From contig CM059621.1 in the NCBI GenBank assembly GCA_030435675.1, positions 14,942,001-15,006,000 of the forward strand: a stretch of 64,000 nt of DNA. Reading direction: 5' to 3'. Below, piece after piece: positions 32,994 through 46,251 of the stretch (position 1 is the stretch's first letter; each line of letters starts with the position of its first letter). The stretch comes from Steinernema hermaphroditum (Eukaryota; Nematoda; Chromadorea; Rhabditida; Steinernematidae). The translations under genes and the position numbers were made by a program. A model generated the notes under the pieces. The model was not told where the DNA came from. It worked only from the letters and a program-made list of their open reading frames with translations, and searched no databases.

Positions 32994-33270
32994 AGAGATG
33001 GGAACTCGAGCAGCGAGCCGGCTCGGATTGCGAAATCGGCTCGGCTCGGGTTTTGGCTCAGATCCGAAACCCGAGGTCGCAGGGAGCGGTAGCGGACGAC
33101 GAGAGAAAATCGAATGCCCGTTGCTTCGCTGCTGTATACCAATTGTCTCTCGTCATCTGCGCTCTTATTACCGAAATTGCGAAATCGGCTCGGCTCGGGT
33201 TTTGGTTCGGATCCGAAACCCTCGCCGATTTCGCAATCCGAGCCGGCACGCGGCTCGAGTTCTCATCTCT
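32994..33270. mobile_element. Foldback/MITE-like element with AGAGATGGGAACTCGAG ends
   Basis: The left end AGAGATGGGAACTCGAGC pairs with the right end GCTCGAGTTCTCATCTCT. Inside, CCGGCTCGGATTGCGAAATC also pairs with its complement near 33220-33245. A GAAATCGGCTCGGCTCGGGT block occurs twice directly. No transposase is present. A partial relative lies at 45523-45590. Confidence 0.75.
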
Positions 33271-35749
33271 GTCTTCAACCTCTGTGTATCAAAACGACAC
33301 CAGTCACATACAGGCGAATATCAATGCTCAACACAGTACGCTTACACAAACGCTACCTTCTGCTCTACTACCACCTAAGGTTGCAATATAGTCGTAATTG
33401 GAACTCATGTTTTTCTCCATTAAATCGAGATAGGTTCTGTGAATGTGTAGTGCAGTCTCGGTTCCGAGCGGCAACAATCCACTCCAATTTGTTCATGTAA
33501 ATGGATTGTATACAAGGACAGTCGAAAAATTCAATCCTCCTTGATTCTAGGAACGCCTTTTGTTGAGTGTACCTTTGAGGTTTAAAGTTCCGATGTTTTT
33601 GTACTCTTCGCGCACAAGTTTAAATGTCAGGCACATCCTGATATACGTTGTACTATAGACATTTGCTCTGTTTTCTAGAGTACCCACATTCCGATGTTTT
33701 TATAGCGGTCGTTCGTATAAAAACAAGCCTATGACCTTTTGCAAACTTTGTGGAAAGAATTATGGCCGAACGCAGTCGTACTAGAGGACAGACACAAACG
33801 ACCATTTGTAGGCTAGCACCATTCGTGGAATTGCCTTCGTAGGCGAGTACAAGCCATTATAAATGTTGAGTCCAGCGCTCAGTTTCACTATTTTTTATTG
33901 TGTTCGAGATGTGGCTAGCAAATCGCCTTAGCGCCGAAGACTGTTTAGCGAAAAAATTGAGCACATATGAATGTTTCCGTGCATTCTTGGTTAACAGTCT
34001 TCTCAAAGTTGTTGGTGCTCCCTTTATGCGCACACTCTTTCAATTCACGCGGAGTGTTTTGAGTCGAACCACGCAACCAACACTGTCTTTGAAAGTTGCT
34101 GTTTCTTTTTGCAGATTCTTTCACTTTACTTCACCAGTGGTTGATGATTAAGTGTAAAAAGAACGATGTGATTTGAAGCAACAGGCGATACGCGGCTTAT
34201 TTAGAATGGTAATGGTTTTGAATGGCTTGTTGTTTTCTTTTCTTTTTTATATTTTTGCGCTCTTGGTAGAACAGCCAAAAGGTCAGATAATTCGTGTATT
34301 CGCTCGCCGTTTTCAACACTCTAGGGCAAATTCTGGGTTTATAGAGAGCGACGTAGGCGCGGCGTCGCAACCAAGCGCTTATGGCGTGTACATATACCAT
34401 GAGTGGGATAGGCCGACGATAACTTGAGGGATGAGGCCTGTCGCCACTCATTAACTTGGTAAACTTTGTAGGCAGAAAAAAACGCGACTTGTATTTTTGA
34501 ATTGAGCTGACGAAATTAAAATTAATTAAATTAAAAATTGAAAAATTAAAAATTGAAATGAGATAGTTTATAACATTCTAATTAGTGCCTTTTGAAATCG
34601 CATTGAAGTTAAAATCACAGAGGTCTTTAGGTTTTATATTTTTGCTGAGTGTGTACAGTATACCTTTCATTAGAGCGTATTTTTTTCGTAAACGTTCCGT
34701 AAACTGTAACTTAAAGGGCAAGCGCGGTGAAACCACCACTGAGTACTGTATTCTTTCGATGGAAGCTGTTAAGACTGCAGGGCTCGCTTAAATTCAAATG
34801 ACTTAAGCCTATGTTGTGTTATTGCTGCTTGGAATTCTAGTATTGTCGGTGTATTTTTGATGAATTTTTGCGATGTATGCTTTCATTTGTTATGTAATGT
34901 TACTTTTACTGTTAATCTGGTATTTAATTTATCTAAAACACGGTGAGGTTAACATATTATGCCAGGAAAGCGCATGAATTGTTGATTCAACTTTCATGAG
35001 TTTCTGAAGCAAGCTGTACATATTTATACACAAAGTCTTGACTGCCTTGTATGATGTTACATATTTATTGAATTTACAATTTATACGCAAAAAAAATTGT
35101 TGTACCCTTCTTGCATGTCGACTTTTTTCAATCGTTTTTCTCATCGCATACTTAAGTACCTTTATTTATCTTGCACCTCCTCCTCACTCTCCAGTGACGC
35201 GTTCCACACCCATTACCGGCAGAATACTTGAGTCATGACTGTGTTCATTACGAAATTGCTACTCGCCGCTTCCACCGTCCGTCTCCACCGCTCCGTGGCG
35301 CTTATCTAACGGCCCACTCGCCGTCGTCCGCCGTCGACCAGCACAGCCCCTGATCACCGAAATTTATCTTCGCAATTTCACAACGCCTCGTTTGTTATTC
35401 TTTGCCGGTAGCACCCTTTTTCGGCGCATTACTAACCCCTCATTCCGTGCGTGGCTAAGCAGCCCGACGCTCAAAAGCACAAAGTTCACCGTTGACGGCT
35501 TCCCCCCATCCACACACATCTGGAACTGTTGCAGTGCGTTTATTGACCCCATAAAGCCGTCGTTTTCCGTCCCGCCCCGCTCTGATTTATCACTTTACAT
35601 AAAACGTGCTTGCTCCGCAGGACAACTGCGCCGGCTCCATTTGGTCTTGCGGCGATTGATGGCCGCCGTTTGTTGTACGGAATTTATGACTCTGTGCGCC
35701 GTTTCAGAATCTCCGAATTTGCATAATAAGCGCTCCTCTGCTATTTACG

Positions 35750-36134
35750 ATGACGTTCAACGGAATCTTCTACTTCAGTGAGTCATCACTGTCATCACGG
35801 AGTAATTGCGGCTGATGTTTAGTTGTGTTCGACTTGGCCGTTTGTGGGGTGATCGGAAGTCGCTTCCGGAGGCACCAAGGCAATCATCAGTACCATCAGG
35901 ACTCTGTGGAGCAGGCGCAGATCGAGCAGGAGTCCAGGGCGACGTGCAAGAGCGTTTGCGACACCGAGTACAAGAGGGACTTCGAGGTGCGTTTTTTATT
36001 AAGCGATTTCTCTGCGCGATTTTTCTTTTGTTATTTTGTTATTTTTGATGAATGCGTACGTGCTCATGTTGCAGAAAGGGGAGTGTAGAAAGGAAGCGGT
36101 CAAAGCAGATGAAAATTTACTTATTTTTGTCTCA
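35750..36134 (+). CDS. 5' exons of a secreted Cys protein (3' end unresolved)
   Basis: Exons 35750-35777 and 35823-35986 (45-bp intron) encode a signal peptide (MTFNGIFYFIVFDLAVCGVI) and a polar segment containing ATCKSVCDTEYKRDFE; the frame ends in phase 0 at a GTGCG donor. One possible continuation is 36075-36134 (KGECRKEAVKADENL) after TTGCAG. The other is the CPG4-like exon at 43697, which also opens in phase 0. The CxxxC pair with nearby charged residues resembles the start of CPG4-type domains, which the exons at 43697 lack. Whether this is a separate short gene or the beginning of that gene cannot be decided here. Confidence 0.5.
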
Positions 36135-36279
36135 GTAAATCATCCGGCCGAGTCACTGAAACAGAAACCAAATTACGACTTCGCGGGCGTTAGGCGCTTA
36201 GGGTCCTGGTCTAGTTCTACGGATGGCGAGGTTATGCGTCTATAGAGGATATCAAAATACATTTTTGAGCAAATGAGTA

Positions 36280-37600
36280 CAAGGCTTTCGCCCCTTAAGC
36301 GTTCTGCGTGGCTTTTTAAACTTTAAATAGACGCATGCTTAAAGTTAAAGTAAAATTCTGTCATCTTTAGGCGGTTTTCTAAATACGAAATCCGAAAATT
36401 TACTGATTTTTGTTTTTCGTCGAAATCAACTTTATTAAGCGTACCTTCAATGTCTTAATACGTATCTGTGCACGCATTAGTCGTTTAATGTCGTTTAGCT
36501 CTGCGGATGGCACGATTTGTTTTCTTAAAATGGGTTGGATTTAGTCCTGAATCGTGCATTAAGCAGATGTAGGAGCTGTAATTTTTATTCTTCCGGTTAT
36601 GCTGCTGTTCTTCATTTTTGTCGGAAGTTTAACATAACGACTGCAAAATTGCAAACCCACGAGATTACTATCCTCTATTGTTGATAATGACAAAAGATTT
36701 TGTTGTCTTTATGTCAGTACACTTAGGAAATAGGAAGTTACATAAAAAGGCAATATCGCAGAGTTATTTGAGTTGTCGGTTTAGTGCTTTAGAGATGATA
36801 AGATTAGTGCTGATATAATGGTTTGGATCTAGCCCTAACCCAGTGAACAAATAATGCACTTTGAGGTATAGTCGAAGTTGCTTGTGGAAATCCCTATAGT
36901 GGAAACTGGTCGCTTTTTATTTCATATGGAAACTCATATCTCAGACACTGTCTGCGTGGCTCATTACATACGCGTTTCATTCGTAATCGATCGGCGTCGG
37001 TTCGATTTTCCTCCCGCTCCCTATTTTGTCTGATTTTTGTATTGTTTTCTTCTATCGCATATCCTCTCAGGAATATCATGGAAAGATCCGAAAGACCCTG
37101 AGTTCCTGTCTACGGCCGACCGCTCCTCGAATGATCGAATGCGGTCGTCCGTTTCTTTTTCCGAATTAAATGTTTGATGATTTCAGTACGTGTCTTCCAC
37201 TGCTTAGGCGTTCCTTATGGCTTTATAGACTTCAACTAGACGCCTGTCTAAAGGTGCTTGTGGATGCCACTTTATGGCTCTCACTTTCATCTAGTACAGG
37301 ATGAAGGTGCTATTTTATGTGCCACCGGTTTTGGTGATTTTCTTAATTTTTGCCATGCGTATCTCGGAACGACAAGATTACTATCCTAGTCCTTTTTATA
37401 CGTCCGGTTCCTAGTCATGTTCTTCATTTTTGCATGTTTGTTTAGGTCGCTGTCAACATTTCTAAGAGATTCGGTCTAAGAGATCTTGATGCGGTTCCTA
37501 AACACATGAGTAGAACAGCAAGTTATAAAAGAAGGTAATACCGCAGAGCTGTTTGTTTTGTCGGTTTAGAGGTGACTTTCTTCAAAGTATCCAGCAGTCT
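36280..37600 (+). repeat. Pair of diverged direct repeats
   Basis: 36290-36360 resembles 37198-37270, and the CGCAGAG followed by TTGTCGGTTTAG stretch near 36758-36785 recurs near 37540-37570. This suggests an old ~0.9-kb duplication. Confidence 0.5.
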
Positions 37601-38607
37601 ATGTATTCGTTACTCAATTGCTTTTTGTAAACTTTGGTCTATCATTGTGAGCGACATCATTCCGGAAAACATCCATTGTGAATAAGTGCAGAGTGAAAAC
37701 GTTTTCATCCTTCTATTAGTCCTTCTCTCCTTAACGTGCGATTTCACGGAGATCACAAAATTCTTCTTGCATCAAATCGACTGAAGTGTTCCCAAATTTT
37801 TCTAAAAAGACTCCATCTTTCCTGCTAAAATCATTGCTTTATACACTCAATTAAATCATTAAAAGTCCACCATTTTTGATTATCGATCACTCACAGATGG
37901 TCGATCCTTGGTCTATCCGATCGGCGCATTTCGTGAATTTCACTTTTGTATATCAAACGCGTTGTTGTGTTCACTGGTGTTCGAGAAGTTGTTATTGGAC
38001 TGACGGTTACTAAGCTTCAGGGATTGGGCACTGTGCTGGCGTTTAAATATCGAAACATCGACGTGACTCTTTGTTTAGGCAACACAGTACATTTTCTTCA
38101 TAATAGGTTCATTTTTTGTGACTGTAATGTTGATCCTAATTTCTCTGATTCGAGCATGGTGCCGGCAAACATTGAAGAGCGTGATCTGTGACTATTTTTG
38201 AAGTTTCGAATGTCGACAAATGCTGCCCATTATTTTTCATATTGGCGTATAAGTAGAGGTCAAATACGTCTAAGTGTGCTCTACATACACAAAAAAATTC
38301 ATGTCAGCTTAACATGATGTACTTTTTTGAGGGAACTTTCAAACACCCAGTCTTGTATGCGCCTGCTGGACTGGGCAATGTCCAGAAACTTCTTGATTCG
38401 TCGAATGTTTTTTATAGGGAAAAGAGATTTTTGAACAAGTACCGTATTAACTGTCATATTGTGAACGCTCGATGTAAATCGATATAGCCAGTTGATGTAA
38501 ATGTTGTCGTCAAGACGAGCTTTCTGAATATTTTTCACATGCATGCGCCGATAACATCGCGCTTAAAGGGAGAGTAACTCTGTTCCTGTGTCCAGATTGT
38601 AGCCTTG

Positions 38608-38720
38608 AGCAGAGATGGGCACGAATGGATCCAGTTGACGGCTGACGGATCGGCTTAGTCGGCTGACAAACCGGTTGAATGACTGATACGGATATACGGC
38701 TCAGCCGCTGCCCATATCAG
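38608..38720. mobile_element. Short MITE-like element
   Basis: It begins AGAGATGGGCACGAATGGAT and ends in GCTGCCCATATC, with internal GGCTGACGGATCGGCTTAGT repeats. Ends are similar to the element at 32994, but the body differs. There is no coding capacity. Confidence 0.45.
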
Positions 38721-40300
38721 ACCTTGAGTCGGTTTTTAGCTCCTCTTAACGATGCTTTAGCGGGTAGGGTAGGGTCATGGAAATTGAAGGTTGTAATTTC
38801 GACGTGTAGGGCACGTATGGCACGCAATCAACATCCTTTAACAGCTCTTCTGATCTACATGACCGTTGTCTCTAAATTTTTGTCTTGTTACAATTTCCAC
38901 CCAATTGTGTGTTCAAGAAACTTTGTATCTTCATAGAATTAAGTTCTTCCGAAGATAACGAGGCGAGCGTTTTGAAGGCAAGCTATTCCCGCAGTCACCC
39001 TGGATAGAAATGTGTTCGTTTTCAATCACATGTTTAAGAATGGAGCCACAATTGTTGAATGAACAAACACAAACCGAATAAAAGTAGTGATTTTTGTGCA
39101 CAATAGTGATTTTCTTTAATAGTCGAGGTTTTAAGAATATTTTTATCCTACATTTTTATTTTTGAGGCATTCTTCTTGGGCTGCGTTCTATAAAATAAGC
39201 CATAACTGAATTTTTGAATGATCCCATTTTCGACCATGCTCTGCTACTAAAACTACCATTCTATCGAATGTAGTTTTCGCAAACGCATCGCATCGCATGA
39301 CTTACACGACTTCACCACACTTACGTGACACTGCTGACAATAATATGTCCGATGCCAGGAATCCGGCATTATGAGAAGTCATCCTGATGGCCGCCGACAC
39401 TCTGATGACCAGCAAAGACGCAACATCTGGTCCCTTATGCGCAGTAACTTCGAGCGGAAATTGTTATTGAGTAAGCAGCCAAGACTTCCACGAATTTTTT
39501 ATTTTTGCTAGGTACGGATCATATTTTTGCACAAATGTAAAAAATGCAACAATAAAGAGTTTGTTTTTTTTACGTTCTTCCTTCGCATATGTGTGCAGAT
39601 CAAAGATTTTACTTAGTTTGCTCTTAAATTAACGGCGCTATACATTCCACAAAGCAGAAAGCTGCAGAGAGACACGGTGAAGAAAATACTCTGTTGGGAG
39701 AAAATGACATCTCCATGGACGGGATTAAGCTCAATCTTTCGTCGTTGAGCAATGCACTCTCATTCGAGGACAGAAGAGGGTTTTTAGAGGCTTCTTCATC
39801 GTGAATAACCGGGTTCATGCTTATGTTAATTCTGGAACGAATGCCGAGCAGAAGCCCCGAGGGCGAAAGCGAACACCTCGAGGCAAGGTCATGATCATGA
39901 AATCTGGGATGCTGTAGGGAATGAATGCGTTGTTTCCGATTTTTGTTTCTGATTCGCAGGCTCCAAAACCACAGGTCGTTTATCCTCCCGCAGCGTTTTT
40001 GTCAACAGCTAATCAGGGATCTATTCAGTTATTAGTTACAGCAGAAGTGCTTGTTGCTTGATCCGAAGTCCGTCAGGAGAATCCTCTCTGTATTGATCGT
40101 TTCGCCTATAAGCATCAGGTTTATATCGCCAGTTTTCCACTTTCTCGCCAATCTGCCGGGTTCTCTTGTTCGGTATTTATCTTTCCTTATTTTTATTTTG
40201 ATTACTTCCTTTCGGACAGGTTGCTTTAGCATGACGCATAAAACGGGAATTGCATTTTTGTGAATCAGGAGTGCAACCAACCATGCTTTCAGTTTCTGCC

Positions 40301-41096
40301 AGTGATCGGAATTCGACCAAAAAAGTCATCGAGTCCGAGTCCGGACTCGAAAAAATTCGTTGGACGCGATCGAGTCCGAGTCCGAAACGAGTCCGGAACA
40401 CAGTATAAATTTAAAAAATTTTAATTTTTTTTCGCCCTCATTTCAAGCTGCTCCGATGGGATCCTGTCACAGATTGATAGAAGCTTCAAAGGGACTGCGA
40501 CAAAAGGATAGAACGTTGCTTCTATCTTGCGAGGGCGTAGGTGGGTCGTGAGGTACTAGGACATTTGCGCTTTCGATTTCAGCAATCTTTCCTTCGGTAC
40601 ACTATGCGCTTTATCCAGTGCTGATGACCAATCGGGTTGGTTAAACGTTTTTGAGGCACATCCCTACTTCTTGTCAAAAAATATGGCAGTAGTATGCTAT
40701 TTCGTAAAAAATTTTTTTTGAGGTTTAACGAAACCGTAAATTGAGATTAACCACTTTTTTAACTTCGGATTTCTACTTGAATGTCTGCTGTAGCGTTTTT
40801 CGTTCAGTATTTGATTATTCATCAGACATCAGATGACATCAAACATCCATTCAAAAATGATCAAAGAGCCATCAAAACAGCCTCAATTCGATCTAAATGC
40901 AGTTTAAAAAATGGCTAGCACAGTCAGAAATTAAAAAGAATCACAGGACTACATTCATGGATTTTTTACACAATCAAAACTTAAAACTGACATGGTGGAG
41001 CCGACCTTCAATTGGGTGTGATTTATTGAAATGAATTGAGGCTGTAATCGGCTCCTGGTCTGAATATTAGACTCATCAAACCGTTTGTGAACCATG
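40301..41096 (-). mobile_element. Inverted partial copy of the GAGTCC element
   Basis: Read on the minus strand it matches 49265-50133: ATGGTTCACAAACGGTTTGA, the AAATTTTTAAATTTATACTG region and the TCGAGTCCGGACTCG arrays. One terminus (GATCGGAATTCGACC) is retained; the other is missing. Confidence 0.8.
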
Positions 41097-42229
41097 CAAT
41101 ACAATACGTGAAGGATTTTCGCATACACAAGGCTATTTTTAATTTTTGTACAACGTTCCAAACCTTTTTTTTATTTATGCTTCTATCGACTTCACTATAC
41201 CTTCGTTCTGCTGCACTTATGCCGAGTGCCCTCTCCTCGTTTTGCACTTTGCAGCCATAACCCCGACGGCTGCAACTCCTCTAACGAGCGTTCGTCGCCC
41301 TCTCTTTCCATCGTCGATCAATCACCACGCAAAAAAACTCGCACCTTTCTTGTTTGTGTCCGCGGCCATTTGCCAATTAATTGCCTCCGCCGCAAACACT
41401 GCACGGTCCAAGGTCCGTGGCGGCAGTGGTGGCGGAGCGGCGACGGATCGACTGCTTCTCGCCTTCCATTTTAGGACGTCGTAAAATAATCATAAAACAA
41501 CAAAGTGTCCGCTAACGAGAGATGAATTGCTGGCATTCCAGGGATTGCTGCTTTGAAAGTGTGGCGAAGCAGAAGGGTCAAAGATTTATTATGTGGTGAT
41601 ACATTCGACCACTAAGGCAAAACGAGGGATGGAATGTTCAGGGACTGGTTAATAATGAAGTCTATTTCATTTGGGGGGCAACCAATGCAAAGGAGTAGGA
41701 ATTTTTGCATATGTTCAGCGGTGTCTACAGGGTGTTCAGAAAGTTCTGCAACACATCAGAATGATAGATTTTTGCAGTTGTAGCTGAAGGTCGAGACAAG
41801 TGGATCTAGATTCCCAAATGTGGCCTTCTCGTATTGCTCGAAGATTTTTAAGATTAAAGCCAGTATCAGCAACGGTCAGAATCAGCGTCCTGAAACGCGT
41901 GAAAAGAAACCAATTCGTCACTTCTGTGATGGTTCGGGACATGCATAACTAAGACAGAGTCCTTTTTGGGATTTTCGTTGCGGGGTATAGTTTTCATTAC
42001 TTCTCGTACGTCGTTTATCTTGTTTCCCAGTTACTCTTTTAGTAAAGATTATATTTGCTCATATCGGTGTGTATGAAGTATTTCTTGTAAGTACCGCACA
42101 TTTTAATGTTGTAATTTTTGCAAACGGCATTTTCAGTCTTGCAGTTTTGGGGGACATTTTCAAAAGCTATGCTAACTTTCCTGCTTTTTTCTTTGATTGT
42201 TCAACCAATTCAAGGCATAACCATTTTTG

Positions 42230-42550
42230 TACATCTGAAACTACTTCGCTTGCTGGGGATTACATTCGTCCAGGGCTGGCAGGGTCCCATCCGAGTCCGT
42301 CTTTGCGTGTCTTTAAGGTGTCTCGTGGTTGTTCTCATTCATGATCCTTTTATATATGCCGTATTAACTAAACAGACATAAGATCAAGAGGGTAGAGGAG
42401 ATGAAGAAAGAGATCAATCGAGCTGCACACTGACTGCCTTCTGGGGGGTTCCCGGAGCCTGCTTAACGGGTCGGCATCCGGAGCGAGTCCACGGCTGGCC
42501 GCGCTGAAAGGAGGGTCCCGACACATTAATTGCGTTTTATGTAAGTTAAT
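42230..42550 (+). repeat. Dispersed G+C-rich repeat (relative of 25850-26190)
   Basis: Block order is shared with intron 4 of the second M13-like gene; see that entry. Confidence 0.55.
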
Positions 42551-43696
42551 GTATCTCTTTATCCACTTCGGATAAAGTGCTTTCTTATGGTTTTCATTTT
42601 CACTGGAAGTATGAATTTATTTTTGATGTTGGGTATTGACTGTTTTACGCTATTGCTAGCGGTTTCTTCTTACTCGGTGACTCAATTTTATCCTATAAAA
42701 TAGATTATCTTTTGAGCCGTGGAAGATGCAAAAAACACATTGTACCATTCACGTTCTTAATTTAGCACATTTAATTTTTGTTGAAGGTTTGAAGCCACAT
42801 TTTAGCAATTAGTGGCAACAAATAGGCATATTTCACCGACTTATCTTTGTACGCCTCGACATCCGCATGAAAATAAAGTGCTCTCACTCACAGAATTGGA
42901 TTTATTTTGATTTTTGCCAACTAATTTGTTCAAACGATCGTGAATTCACAACTTTATTTCATGGATCAGGCCTTGCATGGTACCGGACAGAGGAAACATT
43001 TGATGAACGTTTCGTGCAAGTACCTACATAAGTAACCCTTCGCCGCTTCTCAATGATATCTTCCACACTATCTATACGTTTTATTCCATTTTTGTTCACT
43101 CAACTCTCTAAATTTCGAATACAGGGTTGACTGTTACTGAAATACTGTTGCACAGTTACATATATCCTTTTATCTTTTTATGTTTCTTCATATCTTTGAG
43201 TTATATGTTTTTAAACAATAAACCATCGTCATACGTCATTTAAAAGGCCGTGAAATACTCAGACTTCACTTTGTCTTCATTAAGAATGTAGTCACACTGG
43301 ATCGTCCAGATAAGCAACACACAAACAGCACATAAAGGGGGGTTGGTGTAGGGTTGCCATTCGACTCCAGCTTGAGTCGTGCTACCTTAAACCCATTCGA
43401 CTACTCGACCTAAAGTGCTCCCACAATACGGCCGAAGTTGATCTGACTCGATGATTTTTGAATGTCTTAGCGAGTGCCATGATCGCATTTCTCAAGCTAC
43501 TTTCGCTAATTTCATGACTGTGATTCTGTCACCGAAAGTCACTGAATACTGAATAATTCATACAGTATTGTAAGATTGTAATACTAGGGCTCATTTTTCT
43601 GCGTGTTATTTGTGTGTTCATTAACATCAAATGTGAGAAAACTGACATGAGTGAATCATGCAACTCAAACACTTGCTTTCACTGGAAACATTTCAG

Positions 43697-44490
43697 GCCA
43701 CATTCCACATCAGCTACTCAAACCGATTCTATGAGTTTCCACTCGATCCTTTGATCAGTCAGTCTCGGAGAAAAATGACGCAGTACTGCCAAGTGGCCAG
43801 TCGAAAATTCGACTGCTACCAAGAGGACTGCGGATTTGAGAACGTTCCTTGGTCCACCGATCGTCATATCTGCATCGACCACATGGAAGATTTCCATCAC
43901 GCTCTTAACTGTCTCAAGTAAAAATGCCTTTATTCGATATTTTCTGACACATATTGTTAGTGTGACAAGTCCCGGAGCCCACAGAGAATGCAACGAGGCG
44001 TGCACCGACGGATGGAGCAATGTGCTCGATTCCAAGGCCGAAAATCGATATCTCAACCGCAGTGGCATGGGTTCTGACGAGCGAGCTCGGTACAAGAACT
44101 TGAACCGTCAGTGTCATTTCCAGATGTGCCAACTGGAATGCCGAGTAAGTGCCGAGTCGAAGTCACCCGTATTTGAGCATTGATCTTTGACTGTTCCGTT
44201 ACAAACTGATAGCGTTGTTTATTCAGAAGCGCCTAATCGAGTCCTTCTGTCCCATCGACGAACGACAACACGCGCTTCGTGTCATCGAGGGATACTACGC
44301 CGCCGACTACATCGACCAGCTGAGCAAAATGCAGAAATACAACATCGTCCACCTCTTTCCTCGGCTCTGCTCCAACCTTCTTCCCGAGAGCATGAAGTCG
44401 GAAGTGGAGAACGCCAACCAGCACTCCATAGAGAAGACGATGAAGAAGTTCCGAAAGTTGGCGCAGAAAGCCGTCGCCACGATGCTCTAG
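43697..44490 (+). CDS. CPG4-like (chondroitin proteoglycan 4-type) secreted domain
   Basis: Exons 43697-43917, 43961-44144 and 44227-44490 total 669 nt (222 aa plus stop), opening in phase 0 after TTTCAG. Cysteines follow the CPG4-type pattern seen in nematodes: QYC, FDCYQEDC, RHIC, ALNCL, REC-EAC, RQCHFQMCQLEC and FCP. One N-glycosylation site (NVT) and another (NRS) are present. There is no signal peptide in this part. The upstream open frame from 43658 gives a poor N-terminus, so the true start is probably in an upstream exon, possibly 35750-35986, with which the phases agree. The C-terminal 60 residues are charged and helical. Family members are eggshell or secreted proteoglycan-type proteins; a role here is inferred. 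AATAAA at 44584-44589. Confidence 0.65.
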
Positions 44491-46251
44491 AGACTTTGGC
44501 TGTGAGGCGATGAGGGTGGACATATGTGGTACTTGTTATTTTGTTGAGATGTTTATTTATTGGGCGTAGAGCAATGAAAGTGCAATAAAGTTATTTCAAA
44601 TGCCATCACATCTCCATCTAAAACCAGTTCTTCGAATTGAATTAATCTTGATCGCTTACAGAAGCTTCGTTTCCAGTGGTGGATGAATAAGCATAAGAGA
44701 TTTAGCCGCCAAATCGGTTGGTGTGTGATCCTTCTATTTTCGGGGAATTAAGAAACTGCGTGAAACGTCTTATAAGCGTTAGAAACTACAAGACCTGTAG
44801 AAGTCTATATATCTCATGTTCTACTTGTATCAGAGAATTGTCGGCATTTTGAAAACGCCAAAGAAGAAAAGAAAGAATGACAAAAATAAAAACACAACAA
44901 GTTTTCGGATCGGAACTTAACCTACATGGCATGTTCCAAAAAAATTTTTCTGATGATGGTTTGATAGCCCGATCCAAAAGCATCATGACTGTGCAGTTTT
45001 ATTCGGTTTTGCTTAAATAGTCACACGTAGACAAGCTAAGCGACACCAAAAAGGGCGTTTTGTGTCGCGCAGAGTATAAATGGGCCTTTACTCGTGTTCC
45101 TCAAGTCCTGCGTGGCATAGACAATTGGCGAACCTCCACTTTACAGATAGTGATACTTTTAAACAGTATTTCTTAAGACCCCATCGTACCTAAGAACTGC
45201 AGGAATTTGCCGGTATTTTTGTATTCAAAGAAGCACCTGTTGTGAGTCATGGAAAGTATTCTTTCCAACTTTTACCACAGAATTACAGTAGTTTGTGTAA
45301 TTAAAGAAGACGCGTAAGAGTAGACTTCTGAGTGCAAAAAAAATGTGCAAAAATAAAAAACCAACAAAGTAAAGAAGACCAACAAGAAACAAACAGAAAG
45401 TTTCGGGTAAACATTCATCTCTGGCCATGAGAAAATACAATTTGCTACATAATAATTGGGTCATCCTGTTTTTTTAAGTTGTTATGAAAATCAAATCCTC
45501 AGCCATTTCGACCGCTTCGAGCAGAGCCGGCTCGGTTCCGACTCCGATTGCGAAATTTCATCGGCTTGGCAAATCTGGCAAATCTGCCGGTCAGACTAGG
45601 TTAGGCTGTTCAATAACAACAGACAGTGATAGTAATAAGCGGTGCAGCCTCCATGCTTCCACGCCTCCACTGGTTTCAAAGAGTCTCCTGACCAAATTGA
45701 GAAGAAGCTGACCGCTGTTATCATTCCTCTCGGCACTCTAAAGTGCATAAGGCAAAAATCGTTCGAGAGGTTGTTTGAGAGCTCTGCTCTTTGCAAGAAC
45801 CTCAATCAATCTCAAAAGATAACAATGATAATTGCATGAATAAGAGTAATTGTTATTCGCCTATCTTCGACCGGTCGAAAAGTGCGCAACAAAGAAAGTG
45901 AAAAACAAACTGTAACTAAAAACGCGCAGTTAGTGCCCAAAACCGACGAACAACCCAGCCAAAAATTCTCCCTTAGAATGTATGAATTCATAGTGAACAA
46001 GAACATTTAATTCCATCTCTTATTTCTAATTAACCCCTGCATCGATGGTATTTGTCAGGCACAATATCTCCCAATGCACAAGCGTAGATCACCGCAGTCT
46101 CTCAGCTCCTCTTCTTTCTTAAATCATCCATTAACGTATATTGAGATCATTGTCTTCGGAAGTGGTCCATCAGATAAATAGTCGCGCCGCCATAAAGAAG
46201 ACAGAATTTGAATGCGCTTCGGGGACATATCTAAAATTACGCCTCTCACTA
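44491..46251. other. Intergenic region
   Basis: It contains the poly(A) site of the CPG4-like gene. A partial G+C-rich MITE-like stretch (45523-45590; GAGCCGGCTCGG, GATTGCGAAAT) is related to 32994-33270. Nothing else can be supported. Confidence 0.5.

Larger units (their letters stand above)
29574..35749. other. Gene-poor repeat region
   Basis: No intact gene is supported. Repeats: 30225-30392 (with 6610-6760), 31840-32000 (with 33450-33600), tandem AAAATCGGAATTT units near 32497-32540, a 277-bp foldback element at 32994-33270, and an AT-rich tract at 34512-34558. A G+C-rich patch with repeated CGGGCTCGCC lies at 31590-31670. The ORFs at 31060-31278 (-), 33900-34151 (+) and 35392-35781 (+) have no recognised motif. 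Confidence 0.55.
36135..43696. other. 7.5-kb repeat-rich gap; possible giant intron
   Basis: No exon is supported. It has diverged direct repeats (36280-36830 with 37190-37600), an element with GAGATGGGCAC and CTGCCCATATC ends (38608-38720), an inverted partial copy of the 49094-50133 element (40301-41096), a CAGGGTGTTCAGAA repeat (41728-41790) and a G+C-rich dispersed repeat (42230-42550). A minus-strand frame at 39818-39624 with a dileucine-type segment (SKNPLLSSNESALL) may be an exon, but I cannot extend it. C/G-rich coding-like patches at 41220-41470 have no recognised motif. Confidence 0.5.

Noticed and set aside
35392..35781. 129-codon ORF overlapping the start of the secreted protein exon
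   Set aside because: It runs through the supported exon 1 in another frame. No motif is recognised.
36961..37010. GGTTCGATTTTCC as a possible tRNA B box
   Set aside because: No A box, acceptor stem or cloverleaf can be formed around it.
40360..40551. 63-codon ORF conserved at 49834-50190
   Set aside because: Shared because both belong to the same mobile element. No known transposase or structural motif, so not listed as a gene.
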